From: Rhizophlyctis rosea
Lineage: Eukaryota; Chytridiomycota; Chytridiomycetes; Rhizophlyctidales; Rhizophlyctidaceae
Assembly: GCA_027596075.1 (NCBI GenBank)
Contig: JADGJC010000156.1
Coordinates: forward strand, 27,693 to 91,692
Direction of reading: 5' to 3'
DNA length: 64,000 nt
Shown: one piece after another, positions 34,901 to 45,024 of the stretch
Position numbering within the stretch: the stretch's first letter is position 1
Layout of the letters: the number at the start of each line of letters is the position of its first letter
Position numbers and translations under genes: made by a program
Notes under the pieces: model-generated
Database searches by the model: none
The model's input: only the letters and a program-made list of their open reading frames with translations
Told to the model about the DNA's origin: nothing

Positions 34901-36995
34901 CCCGACATTGACGACTCAGTATCCTAATTTTTGGAGTATTGTGAATTTGCAGGTATGTCGGGGTTGGTGCTTGAAGTTTTGATCCTGCAACGATTGGCGA
35001 TTGACTTTTTCTTTGCTTGTACTTTTGTGTAGACTGTCTGGGCTGTGCCACGTTAGTGTCTTTTGGAAACTTTGCAATACAACATTTCGTTCTCTCCCGC
35101 TGACAGTCCTAATCATCAACCAGAGCGATACCCGTTAAGCAATTTGCCAGTTGAATCCCGCGTTTTGAAAAAGTACCCGGTAAAGTTCGTCACCCAATCA
35201 CCCGTTCCGACTCGCAACTTATCTCGGTCGTCCGCCACCCAACACTCATTTAGATCCGCATGCTCCTCGCCGAAACTCTCGTCAAAAACATCACCATCGA
35301 GGAAGAGGTTGATCGAGTATGCATTGCCTTGGACTACAGCATTCTGCATACTTGCGGAGTTGAGGACTTGGAACTCATTTCGCAAGGGTGCGGTAGGACC
35401 AGACAGGAGGTGTGGGAATTCGTGTATCGACGGTGGGATGAGAAGGGACAGTATTTGTGTCGTATTGATTATACTATTAATCCGCCAGGTGGGAATCTTT
35501 GAGGTTTACGGGATTTAGGAATTGTGGGATGGGTTCCGATTTTCGACTAACTCAAAATCTTTGCGCTTGGCGACAACGCAGATCCCGTGGTCTTGCCATG
35601 CCCATACATTCCGCATGGTAACAGTGCGGGTGTTGCGATTTACTTCTTTGCCGTATGCGCGATCGTCTTTCTTTGTGGATGCCTCTTTCTTCTCTTCCGA
35701 TGGCGGAAACGACCTGCGATTGCGTCTGCGTCTTATGAGCTTAGGTATGTATTGTACACACAGGCATGGTTGTATTCCATTCTTGCGCTCACATTTTACT
35801 GGATTAGTTCATTCATGGTTGCTGGTGCGATTGTTTCGAACTTCTTCCCGCTTTTGTCGGTTGGAGCACCTACAACGGGCAAATGTATCGGCAGAGTCTT
35901 TATGGTGGTTTTGGGATTCTCAATGTTGATTGGTGGATTGATTGTTCGATTGACTCAGTAAGCAGTGTCTTTCCCATCCGTGGAGCTGTCTCGAGTCGAT
36001 GAGGCGTTGCGGCATTGAATATATGAACCTCACTTACCCTTCCTCCGTCTCTTCTTTAGGATATTCACTATGTTGCACTATGGTAGGATGTATCGAAAAG
36101 GAACTGATTTGGCTGCCCTATCATGGCTGGTGGTCATTGTGCTGATCAATTTGGGACTGCTGGCTTGGTGGTAAGCTCCCCTGCATATCGGAGATACCGT
36201 TATCCAAGCGTTTTTTCCAACCTTTCACTGCGCAAATCAGGGCCTTATTCAGGAATCCCGGTTTGGAAGTGATGGATTTCACATTGCCTAACTATCCGTA
36301 TGACCACTACACTTGGCCGGACTGTTCTAATGGTTACAGTGCATCTATTGCTAGTCTGATGGTTGGGAATTCGATATTTGCTGTTTATGGGGTAAGTCAT
36401 GATTCTGCCAAACCTTGGGAATATCTTCCAATTGCAACCCTGATATCCTGAATTTGCATACGATATCCCTCTGCAGATGTGGTTCGCTATCCAAATCCAC
36501 ATGTACCACGGCAAATGCAGCTCAGTCATCAGGGGAGTTTCGTATTCCATTGTGTTCCTCTCCGTCATTCCTGTCCTTGGACTAGCCATCGGTGACCGGT
36601 TGAACAACCCTGGAACACGAGGTGGATTCCAATCGGCTTTGATCATTTTGGGAAGCGTCGGTGCCTGTCTTATTTATCTTGTTCCCAAGCTGCTACGATT
36701 AGACGAGGAGGAAGTGCCACCGGAAAAGCAGAATCAATATTCCTCCCGTTTGGCCTGCAATGAGACGGGGCCGGGTAAGGAAGGGGATTTGCCTATAGGG
36801 ATGAAGAAGAGTGGAAGTGTTGCCAGTGGCAATGGGAATGGGGGTATGCTGCGGAGAAGGAGCGGAAGTGGGGAGATTAGGAAGAGTGGCGGGAAGGCGG
36901 TTAGTATCGAGATGATTAGTAGTAAACCCATGTCTGTTGAGGAGGTTCGGCTTGAAAATGGGATGGAGAAGGCGGACGGAGAGGGCGGGTCTTGA
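31967..36995 (+). CDS. Class C GPCR-type receptor with pseudo-GH5 and solute-binding ectodomains
   Basis: One long multi-exon gene. (1) A signal peptide, MHFLQSNSIWLGPIAISVLC. (2) A GH5 cellulase-like domain, about 32120-33190: WDGNSPWGTN, AIAHGFNTLRVPIEW, GRYKNHPNVIFEIANKPYMN, INDPYNNFAYGFEVHQDMW, LALNTDVWIGNSYGAPAWW. The catalytic acid position (NEP) is NKP and the nucleophile region (TEFG) is FWWT. (3) An extracellular solute-binding domain, about 33350-35090: IVVWDYTGNQYEPSCDVLL, GSWAYAPKPDIVIDTFD, AMPIVDDPLRFPDSAFAYDD, TWLGGAGMFINRNSSVPHDS, WEFMTFLYDNRNNDYMLMLS. (4) A short Cys/Trp-containing linker. (5) Seven hydrophobic segments, 35610-36700, ending LVPKLLRL, like the PKxY end of class C TM7. 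(6) A Gly/Ser/Arg cytosolic tail. The GH5-SBP join (after WWINTG) and SBP internal joins are in phase; junctions in 34950-35590 are not resolved. Role as a sugar or cellulose sensor is inference. Confidence 0.85.
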
Positions 36996-37655
36996 CGGAC
37001 CTATTGATAGAATACTGAATGATGACCTGTAGTTGTGCATAAATGCTTTCATTTATATGTGTCAGCTGTAGTATGATACATTGTTGATGGCAATTCTAAC
37101 CCATGCATTGAAAAAGAGCAGGGTGAAGAACTTGATTACATATTCAGTGGGTAAGGTTCATGCTTCAAATACTACTTATTGCATGGGTACGTACTCCGCC
37201 ATGATATCTTCAACTTAATGTCACAGCATGGGGACGCTGTTATTCAATTGTGCGACCTTCGGTACATGGTGCACAAGCAGGAAAGACCAAACCTTTGAAG
37301 TGAAAGAGTTCGGGTCAAGTGGGTCACTTGGGCATCAAGTGGCATCGGGTGGAGGAGTGACAGGGCCCGAGAAGGACCCTAGAGTAGCTCGGAGGTTGGC
37401 GGCGCGGCAATGCCGCACAAGTGACAAAGTGGCTGTGCATCAATGGGAATGGGAACCCGGGCTCATGGCAGAACGGTGGAAGCTGCTGTGAAGAGGCATT
37501 GTTTGTTCTCTTCAGAAGCATCTCTTTCTCACGTTCCCACCCCCCAATACCTAGTGGAATATTCGGGCTTTATAAGCTACGACGGGAGGAGTGGCACCCT
37601 CAATTCCTAGCACCATTTTTTGACACCAAATAACCCCTGTCCTCATACTTCCACG
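36996..37655. other. Intergenic between the receptor and TMEM184 genes
   Basis: No gene, repeat or RNA recognised. Both neighbours are on the + strand, so this holds the receptor 3' UTR and the next promoter. Confidence 0.5.
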
Positions 37656-39452
37656 ATGGCCGAGTCTCCCAACAATTCCACGGCCTTGACACTCAACGCC
37701 CAGTGCGACGACAATTCCCTCATGTGGGACCCAGACAGGTAAGTGTTAACAACGTCGTTTTGTTTACTCACAGTACTTGGTTATTTACTCCGGACGCTCG
37801 CTGCCTATATCCTTACAGAAACGTCTGGGACGACCTATCAGACCTCACACACGCACCTCACCATATTCAGGCCTGGGCCATTGCTGGCGCCGCCGCCGGA
37901 ATAGGTTTGTTTTCGATGTTTGCTTCCCCCCAATACGGGCGCTTTGTTGACACGAGAATCCCATTCAATTCATCAGCCGTCGTCATTTCGCTTATCACCA
38001 TTTTTGCGCACTTGAGAAATTATAACACGCGAAAGGAACAAGTATGGAAATATGCGGGCAATGCCGCACTTCTATGCAGTTTTGAAAATGGGCAACAGAG
38101 ACAAAATGGACTGACGGCCATGGCAATTCATCAAATCAGAAACAAATTGTGCGAATTCTCTTCATTGTGCCCGTCTATGCTATAATCTCGTTCCTTGGAT
38201 TCTACTACTATCGCTACGCCGTCTACTTCAACATTGGTGAGCACATGCACATTGAACGCACTTGCTCATTCCAATACATGTGAACCGTATGCTCATTAGT
38301 TTGTACACAGTGCGTGATGTTTATGAAGCATTTGTCATTTACTCCTTCTTTTCGTTGATTTTGCAATTCATGGGGAAGGTAGGATTTGCAACAAAGGAGG
38401 GTTCGGATGCTTCAAATGCTTTGTGAATGCTGATTAATTGCTTCTGCAGGATATCACGACGCAACATCTGTTGCTGTATGACAAGTCGATGATGTACCTT
38501 CCACCTCCCCTCGTGAGCATTGGCAATACCCCATCTTCTAACAAATCATAATTCTCATCAGTCCATTACCATTCCAGTGCTGCCATATTCCCTATAACCC
38601 ATCATCGCATACGTTCCTGAAGAACGTCAAGATATTGGTCATGCAGTATGTCTTGTTCCGGCCTTTGATGTCAATTGTAGCAATTGTCACGCAGGTAAGA
38701 GCGAACCCTCACTTCGATCAACGACCATTGCTCATGCGTACTCCACATAGAAATTCAACCGGTTTTGCCCGGAAAGCATGAGCCCGCAATACGCGCACTT
38801 TTGGTTCATGATTGTCAACTTCATCACAGTGACAACAGCCATGTACGGACTGTTTTTGCTCTACGTCACCGTGAAGGACCAAATTCACGACAGAGGACCA
38901 ACTGCCAAGGTAAAAAGCCGATGAGTTCCACATGAGGTCTTCAAATGTTGAATGGCGTGTCATTAAATCTGACCGTTACCCCAGTTCCTTGCCATCAAAG
39001 CTGTCATTTTCCTCACATTCTGGCAACAAATGCTCATCTCGGCCCTAGTTCACTTCGACGTCATCAAAGCAACAACCTACTGGACAAAAACCAACGTAGC
39101 GAACGGCGTCCAAGCATTCCTTATCTGCATTGAAATGGCCATCGCAGCCGTTGTCCATATTTGGGCATTCTCCGTAAAGGAGTACCGCGACCCGCAAGGG
39201 AAGCATACGAGTATTTTCAATGCGTTGGCGAGCGTGTTCTATCCTTTGGACATCTATCGGGAGTTTAGGGATGGGTTCAAGCATCTTGGGAGTGTGATGA
39301 GGAGGGGGGAGAGGAGTGAGGGTGGAAGTGGGAGGATATTGAGGGAAGAGGGGGATGAGATGGGGATGCAGCATTTGGTTACGTCTCAGCCTGGCAAATT
39401 GGATGATGAGCGGAGGAGTGGGTCGATGGATAATAGGATGACGAGGGGATGA
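37656..39452 (+). CDS. TMEM184 / organic solute transporter alpha family membrane protein
   Basis: The product starts MAESPNNSTALTLNAQCDDN (luminal, glycosylation-rich) and has about seven membrane helices spread over seven or eight exons. Family landmarks are IFAHLRNYNTRKEQRQIIRI (helix 2 boundary, read across an intron), VPVYAIISFLGFYYY, VRDVYEAFVIYSFFSL, LKNVKILVMQYVLFRPLMSI and KFLAIKAVIFLTFWQQMLIS. These match the Ostalpha/TMEM184 (DUF300) family. Members transport or regulate organic solutes at plasma or endomembranes; the fungal substrate is unknown. The C-terminal 90 residues are Gly/Arg/Glu-rich and cytosolic. It lies directly downstream of the receptor gene in the same direction, with 660 bp between. 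Confidence 0.9.
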
Positions 39453-39881
39453 GTTGGGTGAGTTGTTGTATGTAATTTTATTGAGTGTTATTTGTAGATT
39501 TGTATGATACTAAGAGAAATGTTATGTGTTTGTGTACACGTAAAGTGGAATGAGCAATAGTGCAAATATGGTTTTGTAAAAGTCGGGGCCCGCATTCAAC
39601 TTTCCAAATACCTAGGGATGCTTGTTTCGCAGATAACGTATTTGCAGAACGTCATTCCCACCGTCTTGGGCAGTTTTGATGGCCAGTGGGTGGCGCAGTC
39701 AGACCCACTGATGGGTTGTCTTGACCACCCCGCGAACGGCTGTGGGAACCACGCTTTTTCACCAGCATTTTCACTTTGACTACACTTTTTGTCGAACCGT
39801 TGTTATCTTCGCACGCTGCAAGTCATTGGAGTGAGCGTTGTGCGTTATATATTCGTGTTCAGGACGCCTTTCCGTGAGACA

Positions 39882-42059
39882 ATGACTTCACGACCACCGG
39901 CAAAGCGAAAGCGTATCACTGGTCCTCGGGACAAAGGAAGTGCCGTCATATACGAAGGCTCTTCTTCGTTGACTGTACACTCCCACCCTTCCTCCTCCTC
40001 CTCCTCTCGGCATCTTCCTAGCCCTATCCCTCACATCCACTTCTCCATACACCGCGACTTCATCCACCAAATATCAGATGAGCTTGTCCTCCACGTTTTT
40101 GGAAACCTCAGCCATAAAGACTTGGCCACAGCTGCTTTGGCAAGCAGAGAGTGGAGACGGGTTGCATCTGATAAACAGTTATGGAAGCAACTGTTTTTAC
40201 TTCGGTTTCCTCTCCTTCCCACCGTTTTGTATAATGGAAGTCTGTCCGTGCCTTTTGAGGGTATCAGGCAGTTAGGGCGTAGAACGCCGCTTTTGTCGAG
40301 TGATGTAGTTAAGGTGGTTGATGTGAGGCCGAGACGGAGAAGCGATTTTGCGGGGTCTATTATGAATGAGCGTGAGGTATGCACCGTTTGCGGTCCGGCG
40401 ATAGTCGGCGGTTACGGTTGTGCTGATGCTTATATGCAGGACTGGCGCTCTATGTATATTATCCAACATAACTGGGCTTCAGGCAATTGCCAGATTCTGG
40501 ACTTGAACCCTGTCCACCCCGCCATATCATCCCACTTTAACACCACCATGCCTTCCCCTTCTCCCACATATCATAATGCCCGTCCCACTGTTGCCTTTAC
40601 GAAGGATCTGATATTTACGGCAGTCTCTATGGACGGTATCCCGGAAGTGCGGATCTGGCGAGTGGCCGACCGCTCGTTTGCAGGAGTTTTGAGGAGTACG
40701 ATGTTTGGGTTTGGAGGTGTGTCAAATGCAGGTGGTGAGACTGGTGGAGTGGACGTGACAGCCATGTGTTTGGACGGGGCTGCCAATGGTGGGCAGGATG
40801 GGTCATGTCGGCTGTTGGTTGGGTACTCGAACGGTGCAGTAGCGCTGTTCCAGATAGCTTCTGGAGATGTGTTGGAGGAAGACGGCGATGCAGAAACGAT
40901 CCAACGCCCATGGGAAACAGCGGAACTCTTGAATTTTGCTCCACAGGGCGGCGACTCTCCCATTTTAGCTGCAGCCTTTTTGGGATCATTTCTAGTAGTT
41001 TGTACAGCCGATTTTAAGTTGTCATCATTCACCATCCTCACCTCACCACCAACATCACCCTCTCCCACCCCTTCAACACCAATCCAATACCTCCACACCG
41101 CTCAGCTCCTTCACACCCTCCGCAGCTACGTCTGTCACGCCCCAACAGACATCCAACTAATCCGCCACACACACTCCACATCGGGCCGGCACTCGATATT
41201 CGTTTCCTACCCGACACCACTATTTGGGGGCGGATGGGAGCTCGCGTTGCAGGAGATTGTGTTTGAAGGACCCAAGGTTTTGTCCAGTCGGAGTTATACA
41301 CCTGAGGTTGTGGTGCCTAGGAGTGGGTTGGGGATTGGGAGCGCCAATGGTCCTGGAACGTCGATTTGGTCCACTCCGCATTGGATACTTGCTAATTCGT
41401 GGGCGTATGCGGGCGGGTTTGGAGGAGGTGGTGGTGGGGGAGTTGGAATGGGGGGTGTTGAGGGGTGGGGACAGATCACGCAAGTCACTTCGGTGAAGTT
41501 TGCGCCGCCATATTTGGTTGCTGCGTGTGGGGATAATAGGATTCGTGTGTATCTTTATGTGAGGATTCATGGTGGGGAGGGTGGGAAGAGTGGGGATGGG
41601 GGAGAGACGGGTGGGTGGAGTGGGGGGAGAAGGAAGCGAAGAAGGAAGTTAGTGCATGTTGCGACGTTGTATGCTCATACTGCTGCGGTTACGGCTGTTG
41701 ATGTTGATTCGAATGGGAAGATGGTTACGTGTGGGAGGGATGGGATCAAGATTTGGGAGTTGCCGAGTGTTTTTCGGAGGAGGGGGGAGAGGATGACGAT
41801 GGAGGATGACGTCACACAGTTGGGTATGGAGTCTCATTTAGCAGTTGATGATGGGGATGTAGAGTGGTTTATGAGGAATATGCCGGAGGAGCCTATTGTT
41901 ACTGTGTCAATGAGGAAGAGTGGGGAGGGGGAGGAGGGGAATGCGGTTGTGGGAAGCAAGAGAGATGTGGTTGAGTGGGTTGGGTTTGATGAAGGGAAGA
42001 TTGTTGGGGTTAGTGGTGGGGATGCGGGTGTTAGGATCTTTTCATTCTTTGAGGAGTAG
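39882..42059 (+). CDS. F-box / WD40-repeat protein
   Basis: Intronless gene; the ATG at 39882 gives MTSRPPAKRKRITGPRDKGS, about 725 residues. An F-box spans about residues 56-105 (ISDELVLHVFGNLSHKDLAT, ALASREWRRVASDKQLWKQL). Degenerate WD40 blades follow: EVRIWRVADRSFAG, LLVGYSNGAVALFQIASGD, VTSVKFAPPYLVAACGDNR, AVTAVDVDSNGKMVTCGRDG ending IKIWEL, and a last blade ending GDAGVRIFSF. Gly-rich loops (near 41415-41460 and 41570-41640) interrupt the propeller. The protein should act as a substrate receptor of an SCF ubiquitin ligase. I cannot name a closer orthologue. An in-frame extension to 39789 lacks an ATG. Confidence 0.88.
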   Translation: MTSRPPAKRKRITGPRDKGSAVIYEGSSSLTVHSHPSSSSSSRHLPSPIPHIHFSIHRDFIHQISDELVLHVFGNLSHKDLATAALASREWRRVASDKQLWKQLFLLRFPLLPTVLYNGSLSVPFEGIRQLGRRTPLLSSDVVKVVDVRPRRRSDFAGSIMNEREVCTVCGPAIVGGYGCADAYMQDWRSMYIIQHNWASGNCQILDLNPVHPAISSHFNTTMPSPSPTYHNARPTVAFTKDLIFTAVSMDGIPEVRIWRVADRSFAGVLRSTMFGFGGVSNAGGETGGVDVTAMCLDGAANGGQDGSCRLLVGYSNGAVALFQIASGDVLEEDGDAETIQRPWETAELLNFAPQGGDSPILAAAFLGSFLVVCTADFKLSSFTILTSPPTSPSPTPSTPIQYLHTAQLLHTLRSYVCHAPTDIQLIRHTHSTSGRHSIFVSYPTPLFGGGWELALQEIVFEGPKVLSSRSYTPEVVVPRSGLGIGSANGPGTSIWSTPHWILANSWAYAGGFGGGGGGGVGMGGVEGWGQITQVTSVKFAPPYLVAACGDNRIRVYLYVRIHGGEGGKSGDGGETGGWSGGRRKRRRKLVHVATLYAHTAAVTAVDVDSNGKMVTCGRDGIKIWELPSVFRRRGERMTMEDDVTQLGMESHLAVDDGDVEWFMRNMPEEPIVTVSMRKSGEGEEGNAVVGSKRDVVEWVGFDEGKIVGVSGGDAGVRIFSFFEE

Positions 42060-42078
42060 GGATTGTTTTTTGGGATGT

Positions 42079-42096
42079 AGTTTTTTTTTTTTTTTT
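42079..42096 (+). repeat. Poly-T run after the F-box/WD40 gene
   Basis: A homopolymer run of about 17 T lies just downstream of the stop codon and between converging genes. It may be part of 3' end signals. Confidence 0.6.
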
Positions 42097-42454
42097 GGAG
42101 TGTAATGATGTATTCATATATTGTATCCATGTAACAACTTTGAAAAAAAAGTTTTGGAACAACCAAATGAGCGTTAACAATCGGACAAACAGCTACGAAA
42201 TTGGGGATTGCAAATTGTTGATCTGGAGTCATACGTGACGCCGAAGTGCACAATATGAGTTTTCCAATGGTACGCCCCTACTGCGGACATGCTAATGCAC
42301 AGTCAGGCAAGGAGCAAATGCTCGATAAGGAGGGTGAACAGGTGAGCGCGACCAAAGAAGAATTATATTACATGTTTTACCATCACTCTGCTCTTTCTAC
42401 ATATCAGCTATGACTCTACATAACTATCTACAATACATAGAGAGTACCATTCAC

Positions 42455-44026
42455 CTAAACTGAATCCGCGGACATACTGCCCCACCCCAATAACACTCCC
42501 ACTAGCAGCGCAAGTTCCATGAAGGTCCTACCAGAAGTGTGCGGCGCGGAGTTTGTTGAGGCTTGCGTGGGAAGTGGTGTTTTGGTGGTCGAAGGAGAGG
42601 ACGGGCCGTTGGTAGTGGATGCGCTGCTGCTGCTGATTCTGCTGCTCGAAACCTCTCCGATATTGTTCGATCCCGCCGAACCGTCATTGAACGAATTGCG
42701 ACCTGCGCTACCGTTGCTGACGACGTTGGTGTTAGTGTTGGTTGGTGTGTTGCTACCATCAGCACTGCTTCCCGCACTGCTACCGTTAGTGTTGGATGAA
42801 ACTCCGTCGCTGCTTCCCCCTCCATTTTCTGTGGACCCAGCAGCCATACTACCTTGACCGTTAGTCCCTGAACCGCTTTGACCGATATTCCCTGAACCGC
42901 CCTGACCGATATTCCCCGAACCGCCTTGGTCGATATTCCCCGAACCGCCTTGACCGATGTTCCCCGATACCCCAGCATTGTCTCCGACCGATCCGCCTGC
43001 CGTGTTCGAATTACCATCACCCGTAACTGGACCTCCTCCGCTGCCACTCGTGTCTGCTGTTGTGTCGGCAGTGGGACTGGCACCACCGCCTGCACCACTA
43101 CTTCCCAACTGATCCCCGAATCCGTCGCCCATCTTGCCTATACTATCTGCTAATTTATCCGTTGTCGTTGCTGTCCCCTGACTGGTTGTCGTGCTCGTTT
43201 CAACACCAGCTCCCCAACTAGTCGAATTACCCGACCACCACTTTTGGTCATCACCCAAAATGTCCGGCATCAACGAGTTGAAGGTCATATCCGTAGCACA
43301 AACAAGTTCCGGTTTCACGACCTTGTTCACCAAGTCATATCGCCGGCAGTCTAAATCGTTGACGTAGTATGCCCATGGTTGGGCCATATCGGCACCCATT
43401 CCCACGCACCATTCTCCGCTTCCATCGGGCTGCGTGTGGTTAGACGGGCCTACTAATGCAAGAGAATATGATCCCACGCAAGCGCATGGGATGCCCGGGC
43501 GGACTTCCCACTTGTCACGCATCCATTTTGGTGGCTTGGAGACGGGAAAATAGTAATCATTTGCGGGAATGGTGTAGTTGGCAACTGCGTCTTGATTGAA
43601 CAGGTATGTGTAATCAACTTTAGATGTTTTCAGGTCGGCTTCGAAGGCGGGCCGCGTATTCGACGAATAGTAGACTTGGATACTGGAGTTCCACCAGGAT
43701 GGCAGAAGGTAAGGAGCGATTTCGGTGTCATTCAAGGGACGGCGGCCGCACAAGGAGCAACCCCAAGGATGGATAAAAAAACGTTGTCCCCAATCAGTTA
43801 GGCATGTAGTGTTGTTTCCGGCTCCCCAAGGATTTCCTGGAATTGTCAACCAACTGTGCTGGCCCCAAGGCGGGGTGGCGGGCATTGTATCCCCTGGGAC
43901 AGTTGCATCAACCCAGTATGTTGGTGCTGTCTGATCTCCATGTGGAATGGAGGTGCTCTGTGAGCGAAGGATAACACAGGACGGTAAGGTAAGGAGAAGT
44001 GTGATCTGGGCAGCTGAGAAGCGCAT
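42455..44026 (-). CDS. Secreted, repeat-rich, probably GPI-anchored protein
   Basis: Intronless. The start at 44026 is preferred because it places MRFSAAQITLLLTLPSCVIL as signal peptide; an ATG 14 codons upstream would bury it. Residues up to about 270 form a Trp/Cys-rich globular region (WGQHSWLTIPGNPWGAG, RFFIHPWGCSLCGRR, VRPGIPCACVGSYSL) with several N-glycosylation sequons. I do not recognise this domain. The rest is Ser/Gly/Thr/Asn-rich, including five 8-residue repeats of GNIGQGGS type. The last 15-20 residues (TFMELALLVGVLLGWG) are hydrophobic, as in a GPI signal, though a short tail (SMSADSV) follows. A surface or wall-attached role is likely by inference. Confidence 0.7.
   Translation of the reverse strand: MRFSAAQITLLLTLPSCVILRSQSTSIPHGDQTAPTYWVDATVPGDTMPATPPWGQHSWLTIPGNPWGAGNNTTCLTDWGQRFFIHPWGCSLCGRRPLNDTEIAPYLLPSWWNSSIQVYYSSNTRPAFEADLKTSKVDYTYLFNQDAVANYTIPANDYYFPVSKPPKWMRDKWEVRPGIPCACVGSYSLALVGPSNHTQPDGSGEWCVGMGADMAQPWAYYVNDLDCRRYDLVNKVVKPELVCATDMTFNSLMPDILGDDQKWWSGNSTSWGAGVETSTTTSQGTATTTDKLADSIGKMGDGFGDQLGSSGAGGGASPTADTTADTSGSGGGPVTGDGNSNTAGGSVGDNAGVSGNIGQGGSGNIDQGGSGNIGQGGSGNIGQSGSGTNGQGSMAAGSTENGGGSSDGVSSNTNGSSAGSSADGSNTPTNTNTNVVSNGSAGRNSFNDGSAGSNNIGEVSSSRISSSSASTTNGPSSPSTTKTPLPTQASTNSAPHTSGRTFMELALLVGVLLGWGSMSADSV
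42862..42975 (-). repeat. 24-bp coding tandem repeat (GNIGQGGS units)
   Basis: About five in-frame copies of a 24-bp unit encode GNIGQGGS / GNIDQGGS / GNIGQSGS within the secreted protein. High DNA identity between units suggests recent slippage. Confidence 0.8.
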
Positions 44027-44068
44027 TCCTGAGCGACAGAAACGGTGGGGTGTTCGTGAAGATGCCAA

Positions 44069-45024
44069 TGTTACGAGTAGTGTACGGCAGTTGATGAGGA
44101 TTGAGTGTCGTCAATGGCAAGGCAACTTTACATCCAGCGCCAAGACCTCTGCAAATTTTCAGAAGAGAAGTTGGATGCATCAAATCTGCTGGGACACTTG
44201 GGATCCCCCCTGCGTAAGCGATATTTATTCCAATTTGAGGGTGGGAACTCCGAATTTTAAAATGCACCAACGCCTGGCACAGCACAACCTGCTACACCAT
44301 GAAGGATATATGCATATCATACACCTATTACAACATAACAATGGACCGCTTGACCTCCCAGTACGGTTCCGTCACATGTGGGCTGGTGTGGGGGGAAGAT
44401 TGCGATGGTGCGAGTATTGCGCAGGTGACCCCTCTCTTCTCGCGGGGTTGTCGTCGGGGTTGCCGTACCATACCCACAGAACTGACGGTAAACCAGTCAG
44501 AATAACTCCACAGTTGCGGCCTCGCCACTGCGCAGTGCGGGGGTGCGCTGGTACGCAGCTCCGGATGTGATGATGTTGCCATTTTTTTTATACTCACTCT
44601 ATGTGAGGCTCAATTTGTGGGGATGACTTGCGGACCGGATTGCTGAGTTGGTCTTTCGAAATCCCTAGGACCGTCGTCTCATACCTGGTCAGCCGCTGCG
44701 TTCCGAACACATGTGAAGCCATGATAACATGGCGCTGGCTACCTACGAGCTCACCGCAGGACATAGTGGCAGTGGTGCGACGTTGTGGGCACACTCCAAA
44801 TAATGGGTTTCAAAATCACTCCAACACTTTTGATTAAGCGAGCTTTCAGATACACGGACCGAGATATATTCGAAAGCACAACCGGGTGCCATCATTACAT
44901 GCTATGTGCCAAGTACAATCATAGCTTCCGTGAGCCAGCCCACGAAAGCCTTCCTAGCCCAAAACTACGCGACATTCCCCGCTAACGACGCGAACGTGGC
45001 CAACCGAGTAATCCTTCGGCTAAC
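44069..45024. other. Intergenic between the repeat protein and LPMO genes
   Basis: No gene recognised. Both neighbours are on the minus strand; the left part holds the promoter of the repeat-rich protein and the right part the LPMO 3' end. Confidence 0.5.

Noticed and set aside
39789..39881. N-terminal extension of the F-box/WD40 frame
   Set aside because: It lacks an ATG and its translation looks like 5' leader sequence; the ATG at 39882 starts a basic region typical of a real N-terminus.
44027..44068. Upstream ATG for the secreted repeat protein
   Set aside because: It would place 14 polar residues before the signal peptide; the ATG at 44026 gives a standard secretory leader.
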